From Actinacidiphila fildesensis (GTDB taxonomy: Bacteria; Actinomycetota; Actinomycetes; Streptomycetales; Streptomycetaceae): DNA of 64,000 nt. The stretch lies in NCBI RefSeq assembly GCF_042652185.1, contig NZ_JBHSIX010000009.1. One strand, written 5' to 3'. Position 1 is the stretch's first letter. Every line of letters starts with the position of its first letter. Shown piece by piece: positions 1 through 6,084 of this stretch. The notes beneath the pieces were generated by a model. The model worked only from the letters and a program-made list of their open reading frames with translations, did no database searches and had not been told where the DNA came from. The position numbers and the translations under genes are program-made.

Positions 1-386
1 GGTCGTGGTTGCTGGCGATTCCGGCGCTGTTCATCCAGTCGATCTTCAATGCCGGCCTGGCGCTGGCGGTGGCCCGGCTGGGCAGCAAGATGACGGACCT
101 CGCGCAGCTGATGCCGTTCATCCTGCGGACGTGGATGTACACCTCCGGCGTGATGTACAGCATCAGCAATTTCACGAAGACGGCACCGTATTTCGTGAAG
201 ATCCTGCTCGATGTGAATCCCATCGCGGTGTACATCGACCTGATGCGCTTCGCGCTGATCGACAGCGTGACCGCCGAGGAGATGCCGCCGCACGTGTGGG
301 CGGTGGCGGTGGGCTGGGCGGTCGTGGTGGGTGTCGGCGGGTACGTGTATTTCTGGAAGGCTGAGGAGAAGTACGGCCGTGGCTGA
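1..386 (+). CDS. ABC transporter permease, polysaccharide/teichoic-acid export type (3' part)
   Basis: The reading frame is open from the first complete codon at position 3, so the gene starts upstream of the window and only about 127 C-terminal residues are present. The visible part alternates hydrophobic segments (roughly residues 1-22 and 96-116) with an amphipathic stretch containing the sequence TWMYTSGVMYS, as in ABC-2 type permeases of the TagG/Wzm group that move undecaprenyl-linked polysaccharides across the membrane. The stop overlaps the start of the ATPase gene by 8 bp, so the two are translationally coupled and should form one exporter. The substrate cannot be read from this fragment. 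Family assignment rests on the fragment plus its ATPase partner. Confidence 0.8.
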   Translation, partial: SWLLAIPALFIQSIFNAGLALAVARLGSKMTDLAQLMPFILRTWMYTSGVMYSISNFTKTAPYFVKILLDVNPIAVYIDLMRFALIDSVTAEEMPPHVWAVAVGWAVVVGVGGYVYFWKAEEKYGRG

Positions 387-1227
387 GACAGTGGAGATCG
401 AGAAGAGCGCCACCGGCACCGACACCGACCGGAGCGCCGCCGGCAGCACCGCCGTTCAGGCTCCGGCCCGGTCCCGTATCCCGACCGTCATCGTGGACGA
501 TGTGCACATCGTCTACCGGGTGCACGGCGCCGGGAACAGCAAGGGCAGCGCGACGGCCGCCCTCGGGCGCCTGGTGTCCCGTAAGTCGTCGCCCAACGTC
601 CGGCGGGTCCATGCCGTGCGCGGGGTGAGTTTCACCGCGTACCGGGGTGAGGCCATCGGTCTCATCGGGTCGAACGGGTCGGGCAAGTCGACGATGCTGC
701 GGGCGATCGCGGGTCTGCTGCCGCCGGAGAGCGGCCGGGTCTACACCGACGGCCAGCCCTCGCTGCTGGGGGTCAACGCCGCGCTGATGAACGACCTGTC
801 CGGCGAGCGGAACGTCGTGCTCGGCGGTCTGGCGATGGGGATGTCGCAGGAGGAGATCCGCGAGCGGTACCAGGGAATCGTGGAGTTCTCGGGAATCAAC
901 GAGAAGGACGATTTCATCTCGTTGCCGATGCGGACGTATTCCTCGGGCATGGCGGCCCGGCTGCGGTTCTCGATCGCGGCGGCCAAGAACCATGACGTGC
1001 TGATGATCGATGAGGCGCTGGCCACCGGCGACCGTTCTTTCCAGCGCCGCTCCGAGGCCCGCATCCGCGAACTGCGCAAGGAAGCGGGCACGGTCTTCCT
1101 GGTCAGCCACAACAACAAATCGATCCGCGACACCTGTGACCGGGTGCTGTGGCTGGAGAAGGGCGAGCTCCTCATGGACGGCCCCACCGAGGAAGTCGTC
1201 AGCGCCTACGAGAACGCCCACGGATGA
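379..1227 (+). CDS. ABC transporter ATP-binding protein, TagH/Wzt-like exporter ATPase
   Basis: This 282-aa ATPase energises the permease encoded just upstream. The GTG start at 379 gives an 8-bp overlap with the permease stop; the longer open frame from 331 would overlap far more and lacks family similarity. After a variable N-terminus of about 35 residues come Walker A GSNGSGKST (residues 97-105), a signature-region motif YSSGMAARLRFSIA, and a Walker B followed by DEALATGD. That last motif is typical of TagH/Wzt/KpsT-type polysaccharide exporters, where most importers have DEATSALD. There is no long C-terminal carbohydrate-binding extension as in Wzt, so a teichoic-acid or wall-glycan type substrate is more likely. 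A strong hairpin follows the gene. Confidence 0.85.
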   Translation: MAETVEIEKSATGTDTDRSAAGSTAVQAPARSRIPTVIVDDVHIVYRVHGAGNSKGSATAALGRLVSRKSSPNVRRVHAVRGVSFTAYRGEAIGLIGSNGSGKSTMLRAIAGLLPPESGRVYTDGQPSLLGVNAALMNDLSGERNVVLGGLAMGMSQEEIRERYQGIVEFSGINEKDDFISLPMRTYSSGMAARLRFSIAAAKNHDVLMIDEALATGDRSFQRRSEARIRELRKEAGTVFLVSHNNKSIRDTCDRVLWLEKGELLMDGPTEEVVSAYENAHG

Positions 1228-1230
1228 CGG

Positions 1231-1265
1231 ACCGGCCCGCCGTCGGAACGGCGGGCCGGCTTTTT
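1231..1265 (+). terminator. Rho-independent terminator after the ABC exporter
   Basis: A 13-bp GC-rich stem (accggcccgccgt pairing with acggcgggccggc) is followed by five T residues at 1261-1265. It lies between the convergent ATPase and dehydrogenase genes. The T-run is on the plus strand, so it mainly ends the exporter transcript, although the stem could act on both. Confidence 0.8.
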
Positions 1266-1284
1266 CACTGGTTCATCAATGCGG

Positions 1285-2142
1285 TCAGTACTGGTAGAAA
1301 CCGGCCCCGGTCTTACGGCCCAGCCGGCCCGCGTCGACCATGCGCTGGAGCAGCGGGGGAGCGGCGTACAGCGGCTCCTTGAATTCGTGGTACATCGAAT
1401 CCGCGATGGCGGCAATGGTGTCCAGACCGATGAGGTCGGAAAGCTTGAGCGGGCCCATCGGGTGCGCGCAGCCCATTTCCATACCGTTGTCGATGTCCTC
1501 GCGATTGGCGATTCCGGACTCGAACATCCGGATCGCCGACAGGAGATACGGGACCAGCAGCGCGTTCACCACGAATCCGGAGCGGTCCTGGGCGCGGATC
1601 GCGTGCTTGCCGAGGACGTCGGTGACGAGGCTCTCGGTGCGCTTGAGGGTGTCGTCCGCGGTGGTGAGGGCCGGAATCAGCTCGACGAGCTTCTGCACCG
1701 GGGCCGGGTTGAAGAAGTGGATCCCGAGCACGTACTCGGGACGCGAGGTGGCCACCGCGAGCTTCACCAGGGGGATGGACGAGGTGTTGGAGGCCAGGAT
1801 CGCGTCCGGCCGGGTCACCACCTGGTCGAGGACCTGGAAGATCTCGGTCTTGACCTGCTCGTTCTCGACCACGGCCTCGATCACGAGGTCACGGTCGGCG
1901 AATTCGCCGAGGTCGGTGGTGAAGCTCAGACGGGCGAGTGTCGCGTCCCGCTCCTCCTCGGTGATCTTGCCGCGTTCCGCGGCCTTCCCGAGGGAGTTCG
2001 TCAGACGGGTACGGCCGAGCTCCAGGGCCTCGCCGGTGGTCTCCGCGACCCGGACGTCCAGTCCGGCGCGGGCGCAGACCTCCGCGATACCGGAGCCCAT
2101 CTGCCCGGCCCCCACCACTCCGACGCGCTGGATGTCGCTCAC
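1285..2142 (-). CDS. 3-hydroxybutyryl-CoA / 3-hydroxyacyl-CoA dehydrogenase
   Basis: This 285-aa soluble dehydrogenase oxidises 3-hydroxyacyl-CoA to 3-ketoacyl-CoA with NAD(P). It would act in fatty-acid or butyrate metabolism. The N-terminus has the Rossmann motif GVVGAGQMGSGIAE. The middle carries ASNTSSIP and GIHFFNPAPV, with the catalytic His in HFFNP, followed by the 3HCDH C-terminal domain with RSGFVVNALLVPYL and the end motif GRKTGAGFYQY. The length matches stand-alone Hbd/FadB2-type enzymes rather than the large FadB fusion. The gene stands alone, converging on the ABC exporter, with no beta-oxidation partners nearby, so its physiological substrate cannot be decided here. Confidence 0.9.
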   Translation of the reverse strand: MSDIQRVGVVGAGQMGSGIAEVCARAGLDVRVAETTGEALELGRTRLTNSLGKAAERGKITEEERDATLARLSFTTDLGEFADRDLVIEAVVENEQVKTEIFQVLDQVVTRPDAILASNTSSIPLVKLAVATSRPEYVLGIHFFNPAPVQKLVELIPALTTADDTLKRTESLVTDVLGKHAIRAQDRSGFVVNALLVPYLLSAIRMFESGIANREDIDNGMEMGCAHPMGPLKLSDLIGLDTIAAIADSMYHEFKEPLYAAPPLLQRMVDAGRLGRKTGAGFYQY

Positions 2143-2297
2143 TCGTAAGCCTTTCGCTGTGGTACAGGAATAAGCGGGCGCACCACGCGGTAGCGGGCCC
2201 GCCCGCTCCGACGTTACTCCGCCGGTGCGGAGGATTGCTCCAGCCCCCCGGCCGCACCATCATCAGCGGGACAGCACCCGACGATCAGGGGGCACGG

Positions 2298-3557
2298 ATG
2301 GGGCACATCACTCGCAGGACCTTCGCCGTGGGAGCCATCGGCACCGTGGGCGCGGTGGCCCTGGCGGCCGCCACCGGGACACCCGCGGCGGCGGCCGCCA
2401 GGGCCGGGACCACGGAACGGGAGCGGCCCGCGCGCCAGTTCCGCGGTATGTGGATCGCGACCGTCGCCAACACGGACTGGCCCTCCGCACCCGGCCTGCC
2501 GGCGGCGGAGCAGCGGCGGGAACTGCTCGATCTGCTGGACACCGCCGTCGAGCGCCGGCTCAACGCGGTGATCCTCCAGGTCCGGCCCACCGCGGACGCG
2601 CTGTGGGCGTCGCCGTACGAGCCGTGGTCGCAGTACCTCAGCGGGACCCAGGGCCAGGACCCCGGCTGGGACCCGCTCGGCACGGCCGTGCGCGAGGCGC
2701 ACCGGCGCGGTCTGGAACTGCACGCCTGGTTCAACCCGTACCGCATCGCCAACAACACCGACCCGAACCTGCTCACCCCGACCCACCCGGCCCGGCTGCA
2801 CCCCGAGTGGGTCGTCCCGTACGGCGGGAAGCTGTACTACAACCCGGGGCTGCCGGAGGTGCGGCGGTTCGTCCAGGACGCGATGCTCGACGCCGTGCGG
2901 CGCTATCCGGTCGACGCGGTGCACTGGGACGACTACTTCTATCCGTACCCGGTGGCGGGGCAGGTCTTCGACGACGATGCCGCGTACGCCGCCTTCGGTT
3001 CCGGGTTCCCCGACCGGGCGGCCTGGCGGCGCGACAACACCGACCGGCTGGTGCGTGAGACGGCCGTCCGGATCAAGCGGATCCGGCCGCACACCCGCTT
3101 CGGGATCAGCCCCTTCGGGGTGTGGCGCAACCGGGCGACCGACCCGCTCGGCTCCGACACCACAGCGGGCGTCCAGACCTACGACAACCTGCACGCCGAC
3201 ACCCGCGGGTGGGTGAAGAAGGGGTGGATCGACTACATCGTTCCCCAGGTGTACTGGAACATCGGGTTCCCGGCCGCCGACTACGCCAAGCTCGTCCCCT
3301 GGTGGGCGGATGTGGTCTCCGGAACGGACGTCGACCTGTACGTGGGCGAGGCGCTGTACAAGGTGGGTGTCGCCGGCCAGCCCGCGGCCTGGCAGGACCC
3401 CGCCGAGCTCTCCCGCCATCTCACCTTCGACCGCGACTTCCCGCAGGTGCGCGGCAACGTCTTCTTCTCGTCGACCCAGGTGGCGTCCGACCCGCTCGGA
3501 GCGATGACCCGCGTCGTGGCCGACCACTACGGCGGCTGCGCGCACCCGCCGCACTGA
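2298..3557 (+). CDS. Tat-secreted glycoside hydrolase-like family 10 protein (YngK-like)
   Basis: The ATG at 2298 is preceded by an AGGGGG ribosome site and places a twin-arginine signal (TRRTFAVGAIG, residues 5-15) at the very N-terminus; the frame opens 63 bp earlier without a comparable site. Cleavage is likely after the Ala-rich run near residue 40. The mature part starts with RGMWIATVANTDWPS and contains LNAVILQVRPTADALW, ELHAWFNPYRIAN, VDAVHWDDYFYPYP and RFGISPFGVWRN. These are hallmarks of the DUF187/GHL10 TIM-barrel family, which is thought to act on cell-wall or other extracellular glycans. Conserved acidic residues in HWDDYF are candidate catalytic residues. The true substrate is unknown. 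Confidence 0.87.
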   Translation: MGHITRRTFAVGAIGTVGAVALAAATGTPAAAAARAGTTERERPARQFRGMWIATVANTDWPSAPGLPAAEQRRELLDLLDTAVERRLNAVILQVRPTADALWASPYEPWSQYLSGTQGQDPGWDPLGTAVREAHRRGLELHAWFNPYRIANNTDPNLLTPTHPARLHPEWVVPYGGKLYYNPGLPEVRRFVQDAMLDAVRRYPVDAVHWDDYFYPYPVAGQVFDDDAAYAAFGSGFPDRAAWRRDNTDRLVRETAVRIKRIRPHTRFGISPFGVWRNRATDPLGSDTTAGVQTYDNLHADTRGWVKKGWIDYIVPQVYWNIGFPAADYAKLVPWWADVVSGTDVDLYVGEALYKVGVAGQPAAWQDPAELSRHLTFDRDFPQVRGNVFFSSTQVASDPLGAMTRVVADHYGGCAHPPH

Positions 3558-3573
3558 GCCGCCGCACTGAGCC
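3548..3573 (+). repeat. 13-bp tandem repeat across a stop codon
   Basis: The unit gccgcactgagcc occurs twice in direct contact (3548-3560 and 3561-3573) and includes the stop codon of the glycoside-hydrolase-like gene, so the gene end looks duplicated by slippage. The protein is not changed. Confidence 0.7.
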
Positions 3574-3644
3574 ACCGGGGCCCGTGGTCCGCCAAGACCG
3601 CTCCTGTGCACGGCGGTTGCCGCGGGCCTTCCGGCGGATATTCG

Positions 3645-3674
3645 TTCGATCAAGGGGTTCGGGCCTGTTAGCGT
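3645..3674 (+). promoter_or_regulatory. Candidate promoter for the 244-aa protein / tRNA-like locus
   Basis: TTCGAT (3645-3650) and TTAGCG (3668-3673) are 17 bp apart, and the GTG start codon at 3681 lies 7 bp after the -10-like box, so the transcript would be nearly leaderless. The boxes are weak matches and the call is made by eye. Confidence 0.35.
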
Positions 3675-3680
3675 CCTCCT

Positions 3681-4415
3681 GTGGCGAAACTCAATCAGAT
3701 CATCGCGGTCGAGAAGGGCGTCAAGTCCAAGTCCCAACAGGAACTGACCGCTTCCCATCACGACCTGCAGAAGCCCGTTCTGCTCTCCGGGCTCTCCCGG
3801 ACCTATCAGCCGAAGGACGAGGAGGGCGAACAGCTGCCCCCCGAGTCGACCCGGGTCCAGATCAAGGCCGAGGACGTACTGCGGACGACCGCGGTCACCC
3901 TCACCCGGCTCTTCGACGTCACCGCCACCAAGGACTGGGCGAACTGCGAGGCCCGCGCCGACGTGACGGTCGACGGCCGCCCGCTGGTGCGGGAAGTGCC
4001 GGTGTCGTACCTGCTGTTCCTGGAGAAGCAGCTGGTGGACCTGCACACCTTCATCCGCAAGCTGCCGGTGCTCGACGCCTCGGAGTCGTGGAACCTCGAC
4101 CCGTCGAGCGACGCGTGGAAGACCGAGCCGGTACGCACCATCCGTACGAAGAAGGTGCCGCGCAACCACGTCAAGGCCGAGGCGACGGAGAAGCACCCCG
4201 CCCAGGTCGACGTGTACTACGAGGACGTGCCGGTCGGTTACTGGACGACCGTCAAGTTCTCCGGCGCCCTTCCGGCCCGGCGCGTCAACGAGCTGCTCGA
4301 GCGGGTGGAGAAGCTGCAGAACGCGGTCAAGTTCGCCCGCGAGGAGGCCAACAGCGCGGAAGTCACCGACCAGCGGGTCGGGGACGCCGTACTCGGCTAC
4401 CTTCTCGGCCCGTAG
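3681..4415 (+). CDS. Conserved protein of unknown function next to permuted tRNA-like elements
   Basis: This 244-aa soluble protein begins MAKLNQIIAVEKGVKSKSQ at a GTG codon. It has no signal peptide, no membrane segment and no motif I can assign to an enzyme class. It is rich in Lys, Glu and Arg, with a basic patch (TIRTKKVPRNHVKAEATEKH, about residues 155-174), a central run VSYLLFLEKQLVDLHTFIRKLP, and a helical, possibly coiled C-terminal segment VNELLERVEKLQNAVKFAREE. I have the impression of similar proteins in actinobacteria and their phages, but cannot verify it. The two tRNA-like units begin 88 bp after its stop on the same strand, with no terminator of ordinary strength between. It may therefore be co-transcribed with them and act on, or be served by, that RNA; this is inference. 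Confidence 0.75.
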   Translation: MAKLNQIIAVEKGVKSKSQQELTASHHDLQKPVLLSGLSRTYQPKDEEGEQLPPESTRVQIKAEDVLRTTAVTLTRLFDVTATKDWANCEARADVTVDGRPLVREVPVSYLLFLEKQLVDLHTFIRKLPVLDASESWNLDPSSDAWKTEPVRTIRTKKVPRNHVKAEATEKHPAQVDVYYEDVPVGYWTTVKFSGALPARRVNELLERVEKLQNAVKFAREEANSAEVTDQRVGDAVLGYLLGP

Positions 4416-4436
4416 CCGGCCACACCCCAACAGACC

Positions 4437-4502
4437 CCCTCCGCCTATGTGCGGAGGGTGCGCCAGGAGCGCAAAGCTCAGCCTGAAGCTTGTCGTGACG
4501 AC
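4437..4502 (+). other. Three hairpins leading into the tRNA-like region
   Basis: Directly after the 244-aa gene come an 8-bp perfect hairpin (ccctccgc 4437-4444 with gcggaggg 4451-4458), a 6-bp hairpin with one bulged A (4475-4480 with 4484-4490), and a 4-bp hairpin with a TGA loop (4492-4495 with 4499-4502). None has a T-run. They lie immediately before the first tRNA-like strand at 4503 and may fold the 5' side of the same RNA. Confidence 0.5.
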
Positions 4503-4577
4503 GTGGTTCCAGTGGGGGTTCGAGTCCCTCTCCCGGCACTACCGGCCGGGGTAGCCCAACTGGCAGAGGCAGACCGC
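4503..4577 (+). ncRNA. Permuted tRNA-like unit A (3' half before 5' half)
   Basis: Read 5' to 3', this stretch holds an anticodon-stem-like strand (4503-4508) and a 5-nt variable region (4509-4513). Next is a canonical T arm: stem ggggg 4514-4518, loop ttcgagt 4519-4525, stem ccctc 4526-4530. The 3' acceptor strand tcccggc (4531-4537) and discriminator A4538 follow, then a 6-nt spacer. After the spacer come a 5' acceptor strand gccgggg (4545-4551), TA at positions 8-9, a D arm (4554-4570, agcccaactggcagaggc type) and a strand gaccgc (4572-4577). The two acceptor strands pair over 7 bp with one G-U, and 4572-4577 pairs with 4503-4508 over 6 bp with two G-U. No CCA is encoded. An anticodon cannot be assigned because the loop would be formed at the open ends. 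Permuted tRNAs are known in some algae and archaea; a bacterial one is inference. Confidence 0.6.
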
Positions 4578-4648
4578 GATCAATCTCAGACTCTTGCTCC
4601 AGACTCAGCATTCGCCGCCGATCGCCGGATCCACCGGGTTCGGGCTTG
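4578..4648 (+). other. 71-nt segment between the two tRNA-like units
   Basis: This separates the 5' half of unit A from the 3' half of unit B. It contains the near-direct repeats ctcagactc and ccagactcag (about 4585-4608) and several gccg/cggc complementarities (4613-4629). No acceptor, D or T arm is visible. If the units are processed like known permuted tRNAs it would be removed. Confidence 0.4.
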
Positions 4649-4723
4649 GTCGTCAGGTGCCGGTTCGAATCCGGTCCGCCGCTTCCTTCCTGCGGCGGTA
4701 GTTCAATGGCAGAACAAGACGAC
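4649..4723 (+). ncRNA. Permuted tRNA-like unit B (3' half before 5' half)
   Basis: The order repeats that of unit A. It starts with a strand gtcgtc (4649-4654) and a 4-nt variable region, then a T arm (stem 4659-4663 / 4671-4675, loop ttcgaat 4664-4670). The 3' acceptor ccgccgc (4676-4682), discriminator T4683 and an 8-nt spacer follow. Then come the 5' acceptor gcggcgg (4692-4698), TA, a D arm gttc-aatggca-gaac (4701-4715) and a strand gacgac (4718-4723). The acceptor strands pair perfectly over 7 bp and the last strand pairs perfectly over 6 bp with 4649-4654. The 5' acceptor of unit A cannot pair with the 3' acceptor of unit B, so a conventional tRNA spanning 4545-4683 is excluded. No CCA and no assignable anticodon are seen. 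Confidence 0.6.
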
Positions 4724-4779
4724 GTAAAACTGACCCGTACCCACTCGCGCCGGCGTGTGCATATGGGCGGCATCAACAG

Positions 4780-4810
4780 GGGCCCGGGAGCTGGACACGC
4801 TCTCGGGCCC
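4780..4810 (+). terminator. Hairpin terminator closing the tRNA-like transcript
   Basis: A 12-bp stem (gggcccgggagc with gctctcgggccc, one G-U) and a 7-nt loop lie 56 bp after unit B. There is no T-run, as is common for Streptomyces hairpin terminators. It marks a likely 3' end for the RNA that starts at or after the 244-aa gene. Confidence 0.6.
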
Positions 4811-4849
4811 TGCTCCATGTCCGGGGGCCCGTTGCCCGTTGTGAACCCC

Positions 4850-5140
4850 TCACCCGGTGCCGGCTTCGAGGCCGGCGAGCAGTCCGGCGACGGCCCCGTC
4901 GAGCAGCCCGAGGAACACGCCGACCGCCGGGGACGGTGACAGGCCGCGCGCGGTGGCGGCGTGGACGGCGCGGCCCGGGACGTCGTCGGGATGCAGGGCC
5001 ACAAGGGCGATGTCGGCCCGCACCGAGGCGGCGGCCAGCGCCGGGACGAGCGTGACGCCGAGTCCCGCCGCGACGAAGCCCTGCTTCGCGATCCACTCGG
5101 CCGCGACGAAACCGATCCGCGGCAGCCGGTCGAAGAGCGG
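4850..5140 (-). pseudogene. LysR-type regulator remnant (C-terminal effector domain only)
   Basis: On the minus strand about 97 residues read as the end of a LysR effector-binding domain: a segment FVAAEWIAKQGFVAAGLGVTL, then LVPALAAASVR, DIALVALHPDDVP and a C-terminal LLDGAVAGLLAGLEAG. The DNA-binding half is missing. Upstream of about 5140 the frame continues with unrelated low-complexity sequence, so the gene is truncated and presumably dead. It sits immediately after the tRNA-like locus, which suggests past insertion or deletion there. Confidence 0.65.
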
Positions 5141-5177
5141 GGCGCCTGTCTGCCCTTCCAGGGCGGCGTTCGCGCGG

Positions 5178-5270
5178 GAGGCGCACTTCTCCGTGGCGCT
5201 CGCGGCCAAGGACGTCCGTCTCGCGACCGACGCCGCCGAACTGCCGGTGGCGAGCGCGGTGCTCGGCTCC
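5178..5270 (+). pseudogene. NAD(P)-dependent dehydrogenase remnant (6PGDH/3-HIBADH C-terminal helix region)
   Basis: About 31 residues in the third plus frame, including HFSVALAAKDVRLATDAAEL, resemble the C-terminal helical domain of beta-hydroxyacid dehydrogenases, where FSLALALKD-like motifs place the substrate-binding lysine. There is no start, no Rossmann domain and the frame is lost on both sides. It lies head to head with the LysR remnant, consistent with a formerly divergent regulator/dehydrogenase pair. Confidence 0.45.
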
Positions 5271-5509
5271 TCACGGAGTTCCCCGAACTCGCGGACGAGG
5301 ACCTGGCGCAGGCCGCCCAGCGCTTCCGCACCCGGGCAGGTGGCCGCCTCAGCGCCGAGGCCGCGCTTCCCACCGACCGCTGGAAGCAGCGTCCGCATCT
5401 CGCAGCACACGACCTAAGGCCGGAACCGCTGGGTACGGTGAACGGGCGCGGGTACGCGTCGGGCACAACCGTGCTGGGACAACGTGGTTCCGTACACCGG
5501 GAGGCGAAG
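5271..5509. other. Degenerate intergenic sequence
   Basis: No intact gene, RNA or clear repeat is visible. A plus-strand fragment LLTEFPELADEDLAQAAQRF (about 5260-5320) looks protein-like but is too short to assign, and may be more debris from the neighbouring remnants. The GNAT gene begins directly after this stretch. Confidence 0.4.
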
Positions 5510-5944
5510 GTGCTGGACATCCGGCGGGTGACGCGGGCGGCGGACGTGATCGACGCGGAGACCCTCTTCGACGGGCCGGCCCGTCCGGAGTGGGCGGCCC
5601 GGTTCCTCGCCGAGCCGGGCCATCACCTGCTGGTGGCCTACCGGGGAGCGGAGCCGGCCGGGTTCGTCACCGGGGTGGAGATGACCCACCCGGACAAGGG
5701 GACCGAGATGTTCCTCTACGAGCTCGGGGTGGCCGAGGGGCACCGGCGGCGCGGCATCGGACGCGCACTGGTCACCGGGCTGGCCGCGCTCGCCCGCGAG
5801 CGCGGCTGCTACGGGATGTGGGTGCTCACCGACCGCGACAACCCGGCCGCCCTGGCCACCTACCGCTCCACCGGGGCGGACACCGACGAGGCCACCGCCT
5901 TGCTGTCGTGGACCTTCACCACGGACAGCGTCCCGGAGCCGTAG
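5510..5944 (+). CDS. GNAT acetyltransferase, AAC(3)-I-like
   Basis: This 144-aa cytosolic N-acetyltransferase uses acetyl-CoA. The GTG at 5510 has a GGAGG about six bases upstream; the frame is open much further (to 4961) but that extension runs through gene debris. The acetyl-CoA-binding motif A is ELGVAEGHRRRGIGRALV (about residues 79-96), followed by GMWVLTDRDNPAALATYRSTGA, the motif-B region. Spacing and the C-terminal end resemble aminoglycoside 3-N-acetyltransferase I relatives, but GNAT substrates are not predictable and resistance is not implied. It follows the decayed region at 4850-5270, so it may be a late arrival. Confidence 0.8.
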   Translation: MLDIRRVTRAADVIDAETLFDGPARPEWAARFLAEPGHHLLVAYRGAEPAGFVTGVEMTHPDKGTEMFLYELGVAEGHRRRGIGRALVTGLAALARERGCYGMWVLTDRDNPAALATYRSTGADTDEATALLSWTFTTDSVPEP

Positions 5945-5956
5945 TGGTCCGCCCCG

Positions 5957-6034
5957 GTCCACCGCCCGTCCCGCCGCCCGTCCCGCCGTCCGGTGCCCGC
6001 CCGTCCCGCCGTCCGGTGCCCGTCCGGTGCCCGC
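5957..6034 (+). repeat. Short imperfect tandem repeats
   Basis: The stretch is built of the words cgtcccgccg, cgtccggtgcc and cgcc repeated about six times, between the GNAT stop and the methyltransferase start. It codes for nothing recognisable. Confidence 0.6.
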
Positions 6035-6084
6035 CCGGCGGCGTGGCCCGGACGTCCGGGGGACTCGGCTAGCCTGAGGGCACA

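Noticed and set aside
2214..4430. A 738-codon minus-strand open frame
   Set aside because: It is a shadow of the glycoside-hydrolase-like gene and the 244-aa gene on the plus strand; Arg/Gly/Pro-rich composition and no domain.
4545..4683. A conventional tRNA running from the first 5' acceptor/D arm to the second T arm/acceptor
   Set aside because: The 5' acceptor gccgggg cannot pair with the 3' acceptor ccgccgc, whereas each pairs over 7 bp with the strand on its other side.
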